From Plantago major (Eukaryota > Streptophyta > Magnoliopsida > Lamiales > Plantaginaceae), in contig CM048840.1 of NCBI GenBank assembly GCA_026545765.1, forward strand, positions 18,418,765 through 18,482,764: a stretch of 64,000 bases of DNA. The letters are read 5' to 3'. Positions 33,612 through 45,900 of this stretch are shown here, one piece after another. The first letter of the stretch is position 1, and the number at the start of each line of letters is the position of its first letter. The notes under the pieces were generated by a model that did not search any database, was not told the origin of the DNA, and saw only the letters and a program-made list of their open reading frames with translations. The translations under genes were made by a program, and so were the position numbers.

Positions 33612-34549
33612 TGATGAAAATGGAAGATGAGCTTTGTTCTTGGACAAACATTCATGTGCCTTTGATAATTTCCAAAAGGAAAAAAAGGAATTGCAAGGCT
33701 TCAATTTTTATTGGTGATTTTTCTCATCATAAAGTATTGGCCTTGGATATGATTTTGGGGATGTATTAACTTTAGGGTGAGTGTGGAAATTTCAAACCAA
33801 TTTCAAACCACATATGCGGATGGTTATATATATGGAGACCATAACTATAAATGGCGAATTGATAAGTAAACATGGACAAAACAAAATAAATTTCAAATGC
33901 AAAACCAAGCTATAGATTCCATAAGTAATCATTGATCCATGAGCAAAGTCCGAAATCCAATCAAATGATACATGACAAATCGAAAGTATACACCATAATC
34001 AAAATAAATACGAATAAACATACGAACTTTGCCCTATTGGATATTAATATAAGCTACCGAGAGTAATAACGAAATTGGAGTGAATGAAATAAGACAACCC
34101 CAGTTCTACTTGGTCTTCGTGTTCTGACTTGTCCATTCTCACTACATACTTATACATGTACTTATTTATATGTAATTGGCGGGTGTGTTGGATAGCGGGT
34201 GAAGAAAAAATGAATTGACGGGTGTGTTGGATAGCGGGTGAAGAAAAAATGAATTGGCGGTTTGTGTGGTCGGGACAGACAGACAATCTTTTACACACCC
34301 CTATGTTCAGCTACGAAGATCAAATGGTTAGTAAGATAGTGATAACATAACGGTTATACACATTATGCTTAAATTAATTTATTCTTGTATCTTAAAAGTT
34401 TGTGTCATAGTTACACTTATAAGAAGCTTAGACCTCACCGCAATTTACAATATTGATTCAATAAAATTCTCTTACAAAAGTGTTAAGCAACAATAATACT
34501 AACTGAAAACATATTAATCAATTACAAAAAGAACCGAAATCAATCAACA
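33612..34549. other. Intergenic between TPR-like and LRR genes
   Basis: Promoter and 5' UTR of the TPR-like gene at the left and the 3' UTR of the LRR gene at the right. It contains a two-copy 39-bp tandem repeat (34175-34260). No coding frame with support. Confidence 0.6.
34175..34260. repeat. 39-bp tandem repeat, about 2.2 copies
   Basis: The unit begins ATTGGCGGGTGTGTTGG and continues with GCGGGTGAAGAAAAAATGA. Copy two starts at 34214 and a third partial copy at 34253. The copies are nearly identical, so the duplication is recent. Confidence 0.9.
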
Positions 34550-36385
34550 TTATAGTGGACTCATGTTGGTAGGTGTAGGCTGTGAGTTCATAGGAATTTC
34601 TTCTGTGGGTTTCTGGGCACCTGAAATTCAAACAAAATCAAGTTACTTAAAATTTCAAACCTAACAATTAACATAGACAAGAATATATCATTTCAATATG
34701 TGTTATTTACATAGTAGACAAGAATATATTACCTGATGCGGAAGCTGCTGCAATGGCCTCTGCTGTCTTAGCTTTGTGGCGGAATATTGCGAAAATCCCA
34801 ACTGCGATTGAGATAACCAAGAAGATCGAAATCGAGCTGCCTAATACAACAGGCATTTTACTCTTCTTTCTAGGTGTATAAACAATGGTAGTTGTATCAC
34901 CACCCACAGCAGGGTTAGCCACAGTTGATGATGTTGATGGCACATTTGTATCTGTTGGTGATGTCGATACCGGACACTTGGCAGAGTCCATTAAAAGGGC
35001 ATTCCCTTCCAAACTTCAGATACAAGAACACAATTAAACTTCAGCATTGCTCAATATGATCTACTAACTAAAATGTTGATTAAATTGCACAAAATTGATT
35101 AGTTAAGAAGTGTACCGTAGCTTCAACTTCTTGTTGCATGCTATTGTATCTGGGAGATATCCGCTAAATAGATTATAAGCCAAGTTCCTTTGGGAAAAAA
35201 GAGACAATATACAGTCAGGGCCTAATACAACAGACATCTAGGACAATTACACCCGGATACTGTTTAGTAATGAGCGTATCAGCTAGCTTATAACCTAAGC
35301 GAGCTTATTCTAGTCATTTGACTATAATAATTATGTTACATGAACGTCAAGCTCGTAATTATCAGCTGGTTCATGAACTACTAATAACTACGAGCTAATG
35401 TATGTAAGATATGTGCAAAAAATTCACACTTGAGGCATTGATTAGGCTACTTACAGTTCTTGAAGATCTGGGAATGTGCCAAGAAAGTCAGGAATTTCTC
35501 CATAAAAGCTGTTTCTGTGTAGATCTCTGTGGTTAACAAGGCAAATGTAGGTAGTCTTATTAGTTAATTGACTTATAATTAATTTGGCACATAAATTAGG
35601 AAATTACGTACATTTTCTGAAGAGCATCCATGGAGCTGAAATCAGGAACAATGTAGGCAGCCAGTCCTCTGTTGTAAAGATCCCTGCAAGGTTGTTACAA
35701 GTTAATCTAGGTTTTCTCTGTTTCGAAGCACTATGTAGATGAACATCTGACGGGAACGTAGTTGTGCATTGTAGCTATTACAATTCGATTATGCGTGCAT
35801 CTGAATTGCACGTTATCCAGCTCCACTGGGGAGGAAGGCACGGGTCCGGATTGTCCTCAGCCAGAAGTGGAAATGTATCAATTATTTCTTGCAGTCCTAG
35901 CACTGCAAGGATCATCAGTAATCACATACTTGCAATTTGCTCGAGATAAATGTAGGGGCGGACTCATGATTATTAAGTAAGGCCATAGAGTTACTCATCG
36001 TAAAATCAAATAGACATGCGATTTTTCCCTCTCTTTTCTTTTCTTCTTTTTCTTAGGGGCATAGGAAGGCCCTTTCTTAATGCTCCCTAGATCTGACCTC
36101 ATGAAAGAAATGGGCAAACGTTACCTACCATCGCTGTAATTTGTTTTGCCAGTGTATGTAGTTGCGCGGGAGACTACGTGCACTCTGGCAGGCCCATCAT
36201 TCGTGCTCTCCAATGCTCTCCCTGATTTAATCATTCAAGAGACAAATGTATATCGATGAATACGTACACATACAAGCAAACTAATGGTTCAATGAAAGCT
36301 TAACAATGGAAAAAAAAGTACCACAAGCAGATAGGACCAACAGATTAAGTGTCAAGTAAAGAAGAGGCATGAGATAGTTTGCCAT
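34550..36385 (-). CDS. Small LRR membrane protein without kinase
   Basis: Seven exons: 36322-36385, 36125-36221, 35612-35683, 35455-35526, 35116-35187, 34733-35013 and 34550-34620. The total is 729 nt, exactly 243 codons including TAA, and every junction keeps phase. Exon 1 encodes a signal peptide (MANYLMPLLYLTLNLLVLSA). Exon 2 is a short linker (RVHVVSRATTYTGKTNYSDG). Exons 3-5 are each 72 nt and each encode one leucine-rich repeat (e.g. NSFYGEIPDFLGTFPDLQEL). Exon 6 has a Ser/Thr-rich stalk, a dibasic KKSK, and one membrane helix (VVLGSSISIFLVISIAVGIF). Exon 7 gives a 45-residue tail region ending NMSPL. The layout is that of an LRR receptor-like protein at the plasma membrane, but with only three repeats and no kinase, so it may be a co-receptor, a decoy or a truncated relict. 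Confidence 0.75.
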
Positions 36386-37215
36386 GGCTACCTCAATAGA
36401 GCTTCTGCAAGTTTTGCTTCACTGAATTGTGGTAATAGACTATTTAAGGATAGAGATCGTCGATACATCATGTATTCATGCTTGTTATGAAGCTGTCAAA
36501 TATTCCTCAATATATGTAATTAAGTACTAGTTAAAAATAGTGCTAGTTGTCATTAAAAAGATTCATAAACCATGTTAGAAGTTTGACAAAGTAGACATTT
36601 AGGCTGGATAAATGAAATTTAACAGGAATTTATGAGATATTAGAAGAGTTGACATTATAATTTTTTCCAGACTAGTTCCTAAACTGGTTCTGGAAAACAA
36701 AAGAAGAAATAAAGATTTTGTCATTTGGGATTTATAATTCCTAAATTATCCTTGACTTTGACTTTGGTGAGCCTTGTAAGTCGTCGTTAATTATGCCCAT
36801 TTTATAATGTTGAATGAATTGGCAGAATGTAACAGGTGTGTTTTTATAAATTTGAACACCAGCTACGTAAGAACACCAGCTACGTGTAAATTTGACAAAA
36901 CAAACTCATAAAGTTATTTGCCGAATTGATATCTGATGTCAAATTGTCTCAGAAGATCTGATGTATGACACAATTACAGTAAAATGTGTACAGCAGAAAA
37001 TGGATATAAATTCTTGAAGCCATCAATCAATATACTGCATTAATTTGACACCAAAAGAGATAATCATCACCAGACTAGGCCTGAATATGATGTTCATTGT
37101 ATTCCAAGGTCTTTAAATCTATGTGTATAAGAATTTTCCAGTAATATCTTGTCTAGCTGATAAATTAGCTTCATATGAATTGAAAGCTTCATATGAATTG
37201 AAAGGTACTCTATCT
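36386..37215. other. Intergenic, LRR promoter and ABA2-like 3' UTR
   Basis: AT-rich. It contains two close direct repeats: GAACACCAGCTACGT (about 36855 and 36874) and a 17-bp tandem AGCTTCATATGAATTGA (about 37168 and 37185). No gene seen. Confidence 0.6.
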
Positions 37216-38991
37216 TCATTGAAACACCCTCAAGCAATGGTTTGAAGATGAGAAGCCACCATCAACCATCAGATTAGTGCCACTAATGTATTTAGCATCA
37301 TCACTTGCCAAAAACATCACAGCATTAGCAACATCATCAGCAGTCAACTCCACGCCTTTCAAATTCGCATTGCTCCCCACAAAGCTGCGGAAACCGACAA
37401 ATGCATCCTCAGTCCTCTCATCCTCAGGCAAGTGAGCCAATGCCAGCCCCGTGGCAACAGCATAAGGTGACACACAGTTCACCCGTATCCCGTGCTTCCC
37501 TAATTCTGCAGACACACTCTTGGTTAGGCCCAAAACAGCGTGTTTGGAGCCCGTGTATGCATGTGGGCCCAGCCCACCAATAGTACTAGCAACGCTACAA
37601 AGGGAGACGATTGAGCCCTTCTTAGCCGGAATCATTATCCGAGCTGCATGCTTCATTCCGAGGAAAACTCCTTTAACATTTACGTCAAAGACATTCTCGA
37701 ATATTGAGATTTCGAAGTCGCGAATGTCGGGGATTGGCGGGCCTGATAGGCCAGCATTGTTTACCATAATGTCAAGGGTGCCGAATTTTTCGACAGTATG
37801 GTCAACTGCTCGTTTAACATCCTCTTCAATGGTTACATTGCAGTGACAGTAGGTTGAGTCCAGGCCAAGGCTCTGGCTGAGATGTTGACCAAGATTGTCT
37901 TGGATGTCGGCTATGCAGACTTTCGCGCCGTGTTTAAGAAAGAGACGCACTATGCTCTCTCCGATTCCACTAGCACCTCCCGTGATCAATGCCACTCTAC
38001 CCAATAATCTGAAATGAAGTAACATGTAAATGTTCTACACACTAGGAAGCATGCTTCTATTCATTATTGACAGCATGGTTTCATTGAATGGTGTTATAAA
38101 ATGTAGAAAGCTAACACAGTCTTCTAACAAGATATCAAACTTCTGATATCAAAACAATACTAGCATATACTTCATTCTGAAATAAGAATAAAATAACTAT
38201 GAAAGTCAATGCCAAGAAAAAGACTTGACTTAAGGAAACTATATGTATCTCCCTGCCAAGCTGAACCCAATTAGTCACGAGTAGCAGATACAGTATGGTA
38301 CTATAATATACTACGGGATGTTTGGCATAAGACTTTAACGGAGTAGCAGATACAGTATAGTACTATAATAGACTAACGGAGTAGCAGATACAGATACAGT
38401 ATAGTACTATAATATATTGCGGGGCTGTTTGGCATAAGACTTAACGGAGTAGCAGATACAGTATAGTATAATATACATATAGTTCACTTGTTCAAACTAT
38501 ATCAATTGATATCATAACAGTATTCGCATAATTTGAAAATGAGAAAAGAGAATAGTTTAACTAGAAAAGTCAATGGAAACCAAAGGCCCTGCCACTTCAC
38601 AACAGGAAACTATATATTCAGTTCATTTACACAACACTAAATAGATCTGTATGGTTATATCTAAGTACTCCAGTAAAAGCTAATCTGGCTAATTCAATCA
38701 AAACCAAAGCAGTGAATTTATTAGGCTGTTAATTGCTACTTAAAACATAGCAATGGCTATAGCAGAGTAGCAGAAGCTCCAAAATCACAAGGATCCAGAA
38801 ATTACACTGAAATCAAGATTAATAGCTTTCCTTGCAGCCCATAACATAAAGTCAAGAACTTTGCAACAATTATACATCTGATTTGAAGAAAACCTAAAGA
38901 TTCATCAAGAATGTAAAAGAACCAATCAATGAAATAATCAAGATTACCTTTTGGGCGGAGGATCAGAATCTTGAGAGGTGTTTGATGCCAT
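37216..38991 (-). CDS. ABA2: Short-chain dehydrogenase, ABA2/xanthoxin dehydrogenase type
   Basis: Two exons, 38948-38991 and 37216-38008, give 278 residues; the AG of exon 1 plus A of exon 2 make the junction arginine. The classical SDR marks are present: TGGASGIG cofactor loop near residue 25, D in CIADIQD for NAD preference, NNAG, the catalytic Ser in SIVSLCS, and YTGSK with catalytic Tyr and Lys. Long stretches such as HGIRVNCVSPYAVAT, LALAHLPEDERTEDAFVGF and ANLKGVELTADDVANAV are those of Arabidopsis ABA2 (SDR1), which oxidises xanthoxin to abscisic aldehyde in the cytosol. One short first exon and one long second exon is the ABA2 gene plan. Related SDRs share the fold, so the substrate is inferred from these signature stretches. 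No damage seen. Confidence 0.88.
38280..38475. repeat. Degenerate repeat array in the ABA2-like intron
   Basis: GAGTAGCAGATACAGTAT occurs four times (about 38279, 38341, 38379, 38447), most followed by AGTACTATAATA. A second word, TGTTTGGCATAAGACTT, occurs twice (38329 and 38427). The pattern suggests local duplication of a short transposon or simple unit. Confidence 0.8.
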
Positions 38992-39397
38992 AGGCCACTT
39001 AAGCTAGCTATTGTCTGAGATGTAAAGTAGAATCTAGTGAGTGAGTTAGTGTGAGTGACTAGTAGTGATACTAAATTGACCAGATAAAGAAAGCAGATAG
39101 AAACAAGAGCTAGTAAATGGAGTGTCTGCCTCGAGTCTCCGATGGCCTTTCCATGACCAAAAGCTATGCTGTGGTAGTGGTGGTAGTCGTAGATTTTTTT
39201 GTTTGTATTTTTTTTTTTTAAATTTTTTTTATAGTTTTTTAAGTTAGAATATTAAAACGACTCGTGAAAATGATGTTTTTATTGAAAGGGAAATGGATTC
39301 AAAAGTTACAAACAGCACACGAACAGAAATACAAATACAGACACAACTTAACAACTACAAGTAGAACATAATTCAGAAGGTATTCCTATAAATGTGC
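38992..39397. other. Promoter of the ABA2-like gene and spacer
   Basis: About 200 bp immediately upstream of the ABA2-like ATG should be 5' UTR and promoter. A T-rich stretch follows (39197-39235). I see no clear ABRE (ACGTG) cluster. The right part adjoins the transposase remnant. Confidence 0.5.
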
Positions 39398-40352
39398 TCA
39401 ATCAAATCCTTTTGCAGAGCTAGCATAGTGAGTGAACCTATTGTGCATTTGATTTCTGTTGACCATGTACCCTTCTATGGAGTTGATCACTGATGAACGA
39501 CGTGTGAACTGAATCTCCTTAAACATATCGTCTTCGACTTCAAGTAGAGTATCTTTGTTGAATTCTTTGACATACTTCTCGTACTTTTTGGCATTGAGAT
39601 AAGTATGCATTTCATCCTCCACGATCATGTTATGAAGACAAATACATGTATTCATAATCTTACCAAGCAATGGTATGGAATGGGTCAATGCGGTTGCGAA
39701 TTATGGCAAAACGTGATTGAAGACATCCAAATGCACGCTCGACATCTTTTCGAACTGCCTCTTGTTTTTGCGCAAACTTTGCTTCTTTGTGAGTTGTAGG
39801 ATTTTTTATGGACTTCACAAATGTTGCCCACGGTGGATATATTCCATCAGTAAGATAGTATCCCATTGAGTACTGATGACCGTTAACTTCAAACTCAGTG
39901 GGAGGCGCAATTCCATTGAGTAGATGATCGAATACCGGTGAACGTGCAACAACAGTAAGATCATTGAACTTACCAGAAACTCCAAAAAAGGCAGAATTGC
40001 CTGTTGCAAAGAATTCTCGATCATATGCGCTCACACCATGGACTATCCTCAAGAATAGTGAGCGAGTCATTCAGAACCTCCAGCGGAATTGCTTTGGCGT
40101 GAACGTGCATTTATCGGAGAAGTAGTCCTCGACCATGGACTCATGCCACTTCTCCCGCTTGCGGTTGATGTATGTTCCAACATGCTTCTCATTCGGCGGG
40201 GATTGATGGAGAACATGAGGAAAGGCAATGCTCATGAAGTCCATCACCATCTTCGAACTACTTGAACCCACGGTTGGGAAGCATTCCATTTCCCTGTCAG
40301 AGTCGGGATCCGAATCTTCGTAAAATACATTTTCGTTATGTGAAGACGACAT
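39398..40352 (-). pseudogene. PIF/Harbinger transposase remnant (ALP1/HARBI1-like)
   Basis: The ATG at 40352 opens a frame with a Ser/Asp-rich N-terminus. It stops at a TGA (40071-40073) inside what should be an RFRM-type motif (Arg codon CGA to TGA). The same protein continues as MTRSLFLRIVHGVSAYD, then jumps to FFGVSGKFNDL, so roughly 100-130 residues with part of the DDE nuclease are missing. Next come SPVFDHLLNG, GYYLTDGIYPPWATFVK and KDVERAFGCLQSRFAI, all typical of plant Harbinger transposases. A frameshift near 39665-39690 leads to CICLHNMIVEDE and the end at 39398. A TATAAATA box reads on the minus strand at 40464-40471. Terminal repeats were not found. The protein is inactive. Confidence 0.85.
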
Positions 40353-40889
40353 TTTTCGTTTAGAAAATGAGAGTGGGAAAGGTTGATTAAGAGTGTTTTG
40401 AGTTTAAAAGAGAGAAAGAAGGGTGAAATTTGAGGTGTGAGGAAACATATCAAGACTGGTCTCTATTTATAGATCTCGGAAAAATATGGCCGTTGGTATA
40501 TTTTTTATATTTTTTTAATTTCGAAAAAATTTAAAAAAAAAAAAACTAAAAACATTGTCCGGTCCAATTAGGACCGGACAAGTGTCACTGACCAAACCGG
40601 GCTGGACCCCAAATGGGGCCACCAACGGCTTAAATCGCTTAGGTAGTTTTGGGAGAACACTGCTCCCAACCGCCTGAGGCGGTGATCGATCATGAGCAAC
40701 CAACCGACGGCTCACGACCGCCAGCTGCTCTAGGATGTAAACTTGTAGAATCATCCCCCAAGACTTAATTCAGAGAATTGTTGAGGAACTCAGAACTCCG
40801 ATGGATCGACATGGTCGGAACTCAGCGGCGGATGGTATGGCTAAAGTGAGCTGTCTGGGCAGAGGTGATGAAGTGTTTTCAGATACTAA

Positions 40890-41237
40890 GTGTGTGTTTG
40901 CAAATGCTTTTACTTGTGCTTTTTTGTCTGCTTCTACTAAAAGTTGATTTTAAGCAAAAGTCAGTAGTGTTTGATATATCATATAAAAAACAGCTTAAAA
41001 TTGTAAAAGCAGAAGTGTTTGCAAAAATTAATTTAATTAGTTGTTTTTAATTGAAAAAAAACTACTACTTGCTTAAAGCAGTTAGAAGCAGCTATTGGGT
41101 TGCTTCTTTACTTCTGGCGGTTACCTGTTTTTTTTCAGAAAAGTTGCAGCAGAAGTTGTAATATAAAACACTAAAAAACTACTTTTACTACTTCAAAATC
41201 ATAAAAGCACTTTGTTTAAGCATTTGCAAACACAAGC
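40890..41237. mobile_element. MITE copy 1 (348 bp, TAA target duplication)
   Basis: The ends are inverted repeats: GTGTGTGTTTGCAAATGC at the left and GCATTTGCAAACACAAGC at the right. TAA flanks both sides (40887-40889 and 41238-41240), the target type of PIF/Harbinger (Tourist) elements. The interior is AT-rich and non-coding, with GCTTCTGGCGGTTACC as a landmark. Confidence 0.8.
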
Positions 41238-41345
41238 TAACTCTACCATCAGCTGTCATACCAATTTTGGCCTTTTTGATTTACTATGGAATAGCACGTG
41301 GTGGCAAGTGGCAACATGGATTGATTAGTAAGCATTCATAGTTCT

Positions 41346-41711
41346 GTGTGTGTTTGCAAATGCTTTTACTAGTGCTTTTTTGTCTGCTTTTGTTAAAAGT
41401 TGATTAAAGTTGATTTTAAGCAAAAGTCATTACTGTTTGATATATTATACAAAAAACAGCTTAAAGTTGTAAAAGCATAAGTTTTAGTGTTTGTAAAAAT
41501 TAATTTAATTAGTTGATTTTAATTGGAAAAAAAATCTACTACCTGCTTAAAGCAGATAGAAGTAGCTATTGGGTTGCTTCTTAGCTTCTGGCGGTTACCT
41601 GTTTTTTTCCAGAGAAGTTGCAGTAGAAGTTGTAATATAAAACACTAAAAAACTACGTTTGATTCTTCAAAAGCCCAAAAACACTTTTTTTAAGCATTTG
41701 CAAACACAAGC
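41346..41711. mobile_element. MITE copy 2 (366 bp)
   Basis: Same orientation and ends as copy 1, about 85-90% alike by eye. It has a 12-bp local duplication (GTTGATTAAAGTTGATT). The flanks are TCT and TCA, so the target duplication is imperfect. It sits 108 bp from copy 1. Confidence 0.8.
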
Positions 41712-41738
41712 TCAATATGGTGTTTATATTATTGATAT

Positions 41739-41910
41739 TAGGGGTGCACGTTCGGATTAATCCGATCCAATCCGATCCGAAGTTCGGATCAATCCGAAGT
41801 TTCGGACCACTAAAGGCTCAATCCGAAATCCGATCCGAACGATCGAATCGGATTTCGGATTAATCCAAAAAAGTTCGGATTGGATCGGATTTAATCCGAA
41901 CTTAAATTTA
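41739..41910. mobile_element. Probable hAT-type terminus with subterminal TTCGGAT repeats
   Basis: TAGGGGTGCACG at 41739 is the kind of terminus seen in plant hAT elements. The next 160 bp are packed with TTCGGATT/AATCCGAA words in both orientations, including TTCGGATTAATCCGA palindromes. Such arrays are the binding sites of hAT transposases. I could not find the opposite terminus, so this may be a truncated end. Confidence 0.55.
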
Positions 41911-42108
41911 AAAAAAAAAACTGAAATAATATTTCGTAGCCAAATTAAATACTAGTTCAGTAGTTCCACATTCAAAATAAACAAAATAAAGTTTACAAGT
42001 TTACTTCAAGTCCAAAACAACAAATACGAAAAGTTTGGAGTTCATGTTCTATTTTTTATTTTGTTTGGACTAACCTTCTATTTTGTATTTTGTTTGGCTG
42101 AATAAGGG

Positions 42109-42109
<1 letters not shown>

Positions 42110-42166
<57 letters not shown>
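42110..42166. repeat. (AT)n microsatellite
   Basis: About 28 AT units without interruption, followed by GTACATACATAATG. Confidence 0.97.
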
Positions 42167-42171
<5 letters not shown>

Positions 42172-42372
42172 TACATAATGAAGAAGACTTGGCAAGATTA
42201 TAACATACATTCTAAGTTACTGTAGAAAAATACATAATGAAGAAGACTTGGCAAGATTATAACATACATTCTAAGTTACTGTAGAAAAATACATAATGAA
42301 GAAGACTTGGCAAGATTATAACATACATTCTAAGTTACTGTAGAAAAACATTCTAAGTTATTGTAGAAAAAT
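42172..42372. repeat. 59-bp minisatellite, about 3.4 copies
   Basis: The unit starts TACATAATGAAGAAGACTTG and ends CTAAGTTACTGTAGAAAAA. Copies start at 42172, 42231 and 42290, and a partial copy ends near 42372. They are virtually identical, so the array is young. Confidence 0.95.
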
Positions 42373-42954
42373 CAAAATTTACTGTAGCAATGAAGAAAAT
42401 AACCAGAATTATACCTGAGATAACTCTAAACTTTAACTCTGACTTGAAAATTTGAAATTTAATCGGATTACAACTCTGACTTTAACTTTGAAATCTGATC
42501 TGATTACAAGAATCTGAAAACTGCTAAGCTAATGTTTTTGGATGAAATTTTTACATAAAGATAAAAGAATCTGGAAGAGTACAAAACAAAGAAGAAGCTC
42601 TTTTGAATACATTTTCTTTTCTTCTCTGGTTTTTTCGTTCTGCCCTTCTTCCTTCTGATTGAAGCCTATTTGAAGGAATGCCAGTTTCCTGTGCGGACTT
42701 GAAATTCTTCAATTCACATCCGGAAGGCTGATTGCAATTTGTCCATGAATTTGAACAGTTTGTCGGGAAATTAATTTTTCACTTTGTCCCTTTGTCCTTT
42801 GATTGAATAATTTGTCGGGGAATCTTTCAGTCACTTTCTTTTATTTTTACCTCTCTGTATGGGAGTAAAAATCCCATAACAATCATCTTCATTATCTTGT
42901 TGAAATTGGTGAGGAACTTGATCCTTCATCTTCACTTGCTTTGTAGAATTGCTT
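42373..42954. other. Unassigned AT-rich stretch
   Basis: No convincing frame or repeat. The words GAATCTGAAA and TTTGTCGGG(A/G)A recur. It may be the decayed 3' part of the adjacent pararetrovirus copy. Confidence 0.4.
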
Positions 42955-45900
42955 TCATCTCATCAATGAGCTTGCTTGTGCTAATCTTGTTTGGATGGTA
43001 TTTTTCATCATCGAATTCTTCATTTTGTTGGACCTTTTACGGGAGACAATTTGTTTGCTAAACTTTGGATGGAGTTTGAACCATTCGATATGTCTTGTCC
43101 TTCTCCGATTGGTGGTGTCCATTTTGTTCCACCATTTAACTTCGCTTCTTTTGTTAACTTGATAAACCGGTATTTTCATCATACCAAACATTTTGTAGGA
43201 TTCTCAAAATCCGGTTAAATTGAATTCTTTGTAAAACTTAATCATCGGGGTATTTGTGAGAACAACTTTGTTTTTGTACCTATCTGAAAAGTACTCAAAT
43301 GATTTTTGAACTTTGTCAGGAACATTTACGGTAATGGTCAAAATCATGCCACCATGCAAGAAACCTTAGGAAGTTCTTACGGTGGTGGTAGAGTTTTTCC
43401 CATTAAGAAGAAATATGACATGGAGTTGACTGCATTTTGCTTGTAGAGGAATTTTGTCCAAGCTTGTATGTTATCAAAATAATTACATATGAGATGGGGT
43501 TTTATCTCCCTTAGAGTATAAGGGTTTCCCCAATCAGCTAGACTAATAACTTTGTTGATGAAAATTTTTTGTAACGATGGCTGATGAGGTGTTTGGATGG
43601 TTTTTTGGAACTTTGTTTTGAATATGAAGAGAATTTGTTTGGACCAAGATGTCCTCATAATATTGTTGTGGTTTCTGGTGATTTTCATAAATCCTACAAA
43701 ATTTGTCGTCTAAGATATACTGTGAAATGATAGCACCTTGTTCTGCAAATTGTGAGGCATTATCATTGTCTATTTGTTTTGGAAAATTTTCTGGAATCCA
43801 CACCTTCAATGACACATTCTTTGTGAAAGTGTCACAATGCTTAAATAGGGACAATCTGGCTGGTCATCTTTATTTGGAATTTGGGACTTGGTTTGTGTCA
43901 AAGTTTGTTTGTAGGTGGGTAATGTGGCTAATTTTGAGTGCAGAGGTGGAAATTGTTCAGGCTTGGGATATGGTGTTAATGCTACTTTACTAAGAGGTTG
44001 AAATTTGTTGCAATCTGCGAGATGTCTACATTGCCTTGTTTGTGGGATAGTTTGTAATGGTGTAGGGACAAGGATTTTTAGGCTTATTTTGTGCATATTG
44101 TGCCAAATTTACCATGGGTTTTCGAACTTGATCCTATTTGTTGGCCTTAATGGTACTAATCTTCTTTCTTCCATCCCTGAAGAAATTCTCTTGTCAAATA
44201 ATCTGGAATACAATTGTCAGTTCCTTTTATGAATTCTATATCAAAATCAAAATAGACAAAATTGCTTGCCATCTAGCAAATATTTGTTTTGATGCTAGGT
44301 TTTGAACATCTTTTGTCAAAACTTCTTTTCGACTTTTACAATCAATTTTAAGCAAAACTTTTGATTTAACAAGTCATCCTGAAATTTAGTAATGCATAAA
44401 ACCATCGAGAGTATTTATTTTTAATGGTTGAGTAATTTTGTTGTGCTCGATTTCCAAGTACGAATGATATCTAATAATTGTTTCCTATCATCAATGATTT
44501 GCTTAAGAATGCCTCCATACCCTAATTACGAAGCTTGGTTTGTACAATCTTAAGAGTATTGGGCGACAAATGGTTAAACAAGGAAGAGTTTTAACTTTTG
44601 TTTTATTTCTTTGACTATCTCGGTATGTTTGCTTGTCCACATTGGAGGTTCTTTTTAATCTTTCAAACAAAGGTTTGCAAGTTTGTCTTAAATTTGGATA
44701 AAATCTCCTACATAATTCAATGATCAGAAATCTTTGTAATTGGGTTTTGTCTCTTATTTCATCCGGGAATTTGTCCCCAAATTCTAGAGACCGTTGGATT
44801 GGTATAATAGTACTTTCATGAATCGATGTCAGAAATCTTATGCTTACTTGGAACAATTTTATTTTTCTTGAGGAGACAACTAAACCATTTTCTTTTATGA
44901 CTTTTAGGAAAATATTTAAGTGTTTCCAATGTTGTTCTATATCTTGACTAAAACTAGGACATCATCAATATAAACAATTGTAAAAGTAGTGTAAGGTGAA
45001 AATATCATTCATGACCTTTTGGAATTACGAAGGAGCATTTTTAATCCAAAAGGCATGACATTCCATTCAAATTGTCCGAAACGAGCAGTAAAAGTGTTTT
45101 GTACTTATCTTTTCTGAAATTTGTATTTGCGAAGCGGATTTCATATCGAACTTGGAGAATATTTTAGCATTATAAAGTCTTTTAAGCAAATCGCTTTTAT
45201 TTGGAATTGGATACAGATCCATTTGAGGACTTTGTTTAATGGTTTATAATTTATAACTAGTCTAGGAGTTCCTCTCTCAAGTTCGACATTCTTTTGTACA
45301 TAAAATGCGAACATGACCATGGTGATTTGCTTGGTCTTATGATTTTCATTTTAATAATTAAAATTTCTTTTTACAATGTTCTAACGATTCTTGGTTCATT
45401 TGTATAGGCCTTGCCTTAGTGAATTTTACTTTCTTCGTAATCATTTTCATAAGGAAGGGTTACAATATGTCTTTTCAATCCCAAAAGGCATGGGAAATTC
45501 AGACAAACTTCATCCTCTAGCTTCTTTTGATAGGTTAAAATTTGTTTACAGAGAATTGGGCTTTTATTTTTCTTCAATTCTTTTAAAACTTAGTTCCTCT
45601 TTAAGATGCATAATTTGTTTTCTTTATTTTCTATTTTTGAAAATTCCAGGTTTCTTGTAAAGGTTTATTTCTCTGTTTGTCACGGGATATTGGAATTGGA
45701 AAAGTATTTTCTTTCCTAAAGCGTGGTTTCTACTCCCTTGTTGTCTACATGTATAGGAAACAACATTGACATGAATGGGTTTCCCAGAATGACTTTAGTG
45801 TCTAGATCTTTTACTAAAACAAAGATTGCCCGAAAACAAACTCCGTCATTGCAAATACGTGCATTTGAAAGTTTGTAATTTATTTTTAGTCTTTCTGAGT

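Noticed and set aside
35762..35980. 72-codon plus-strand frame between LRR exons
   Set aside because: It lies in intron 2 of the minus-strand LRR gene and has no recognisable features.
37401..37846. Plus-strand frames opposite the ABA2-like gene
   Set aside because: Complements of the SDR coding sequence.
42172..42372. Regular direct repeats that could suggest a CRISPR-like array
   Set aside because: The units are contiguous with no unique spacers, so this is a minisatellite in plant DNA.
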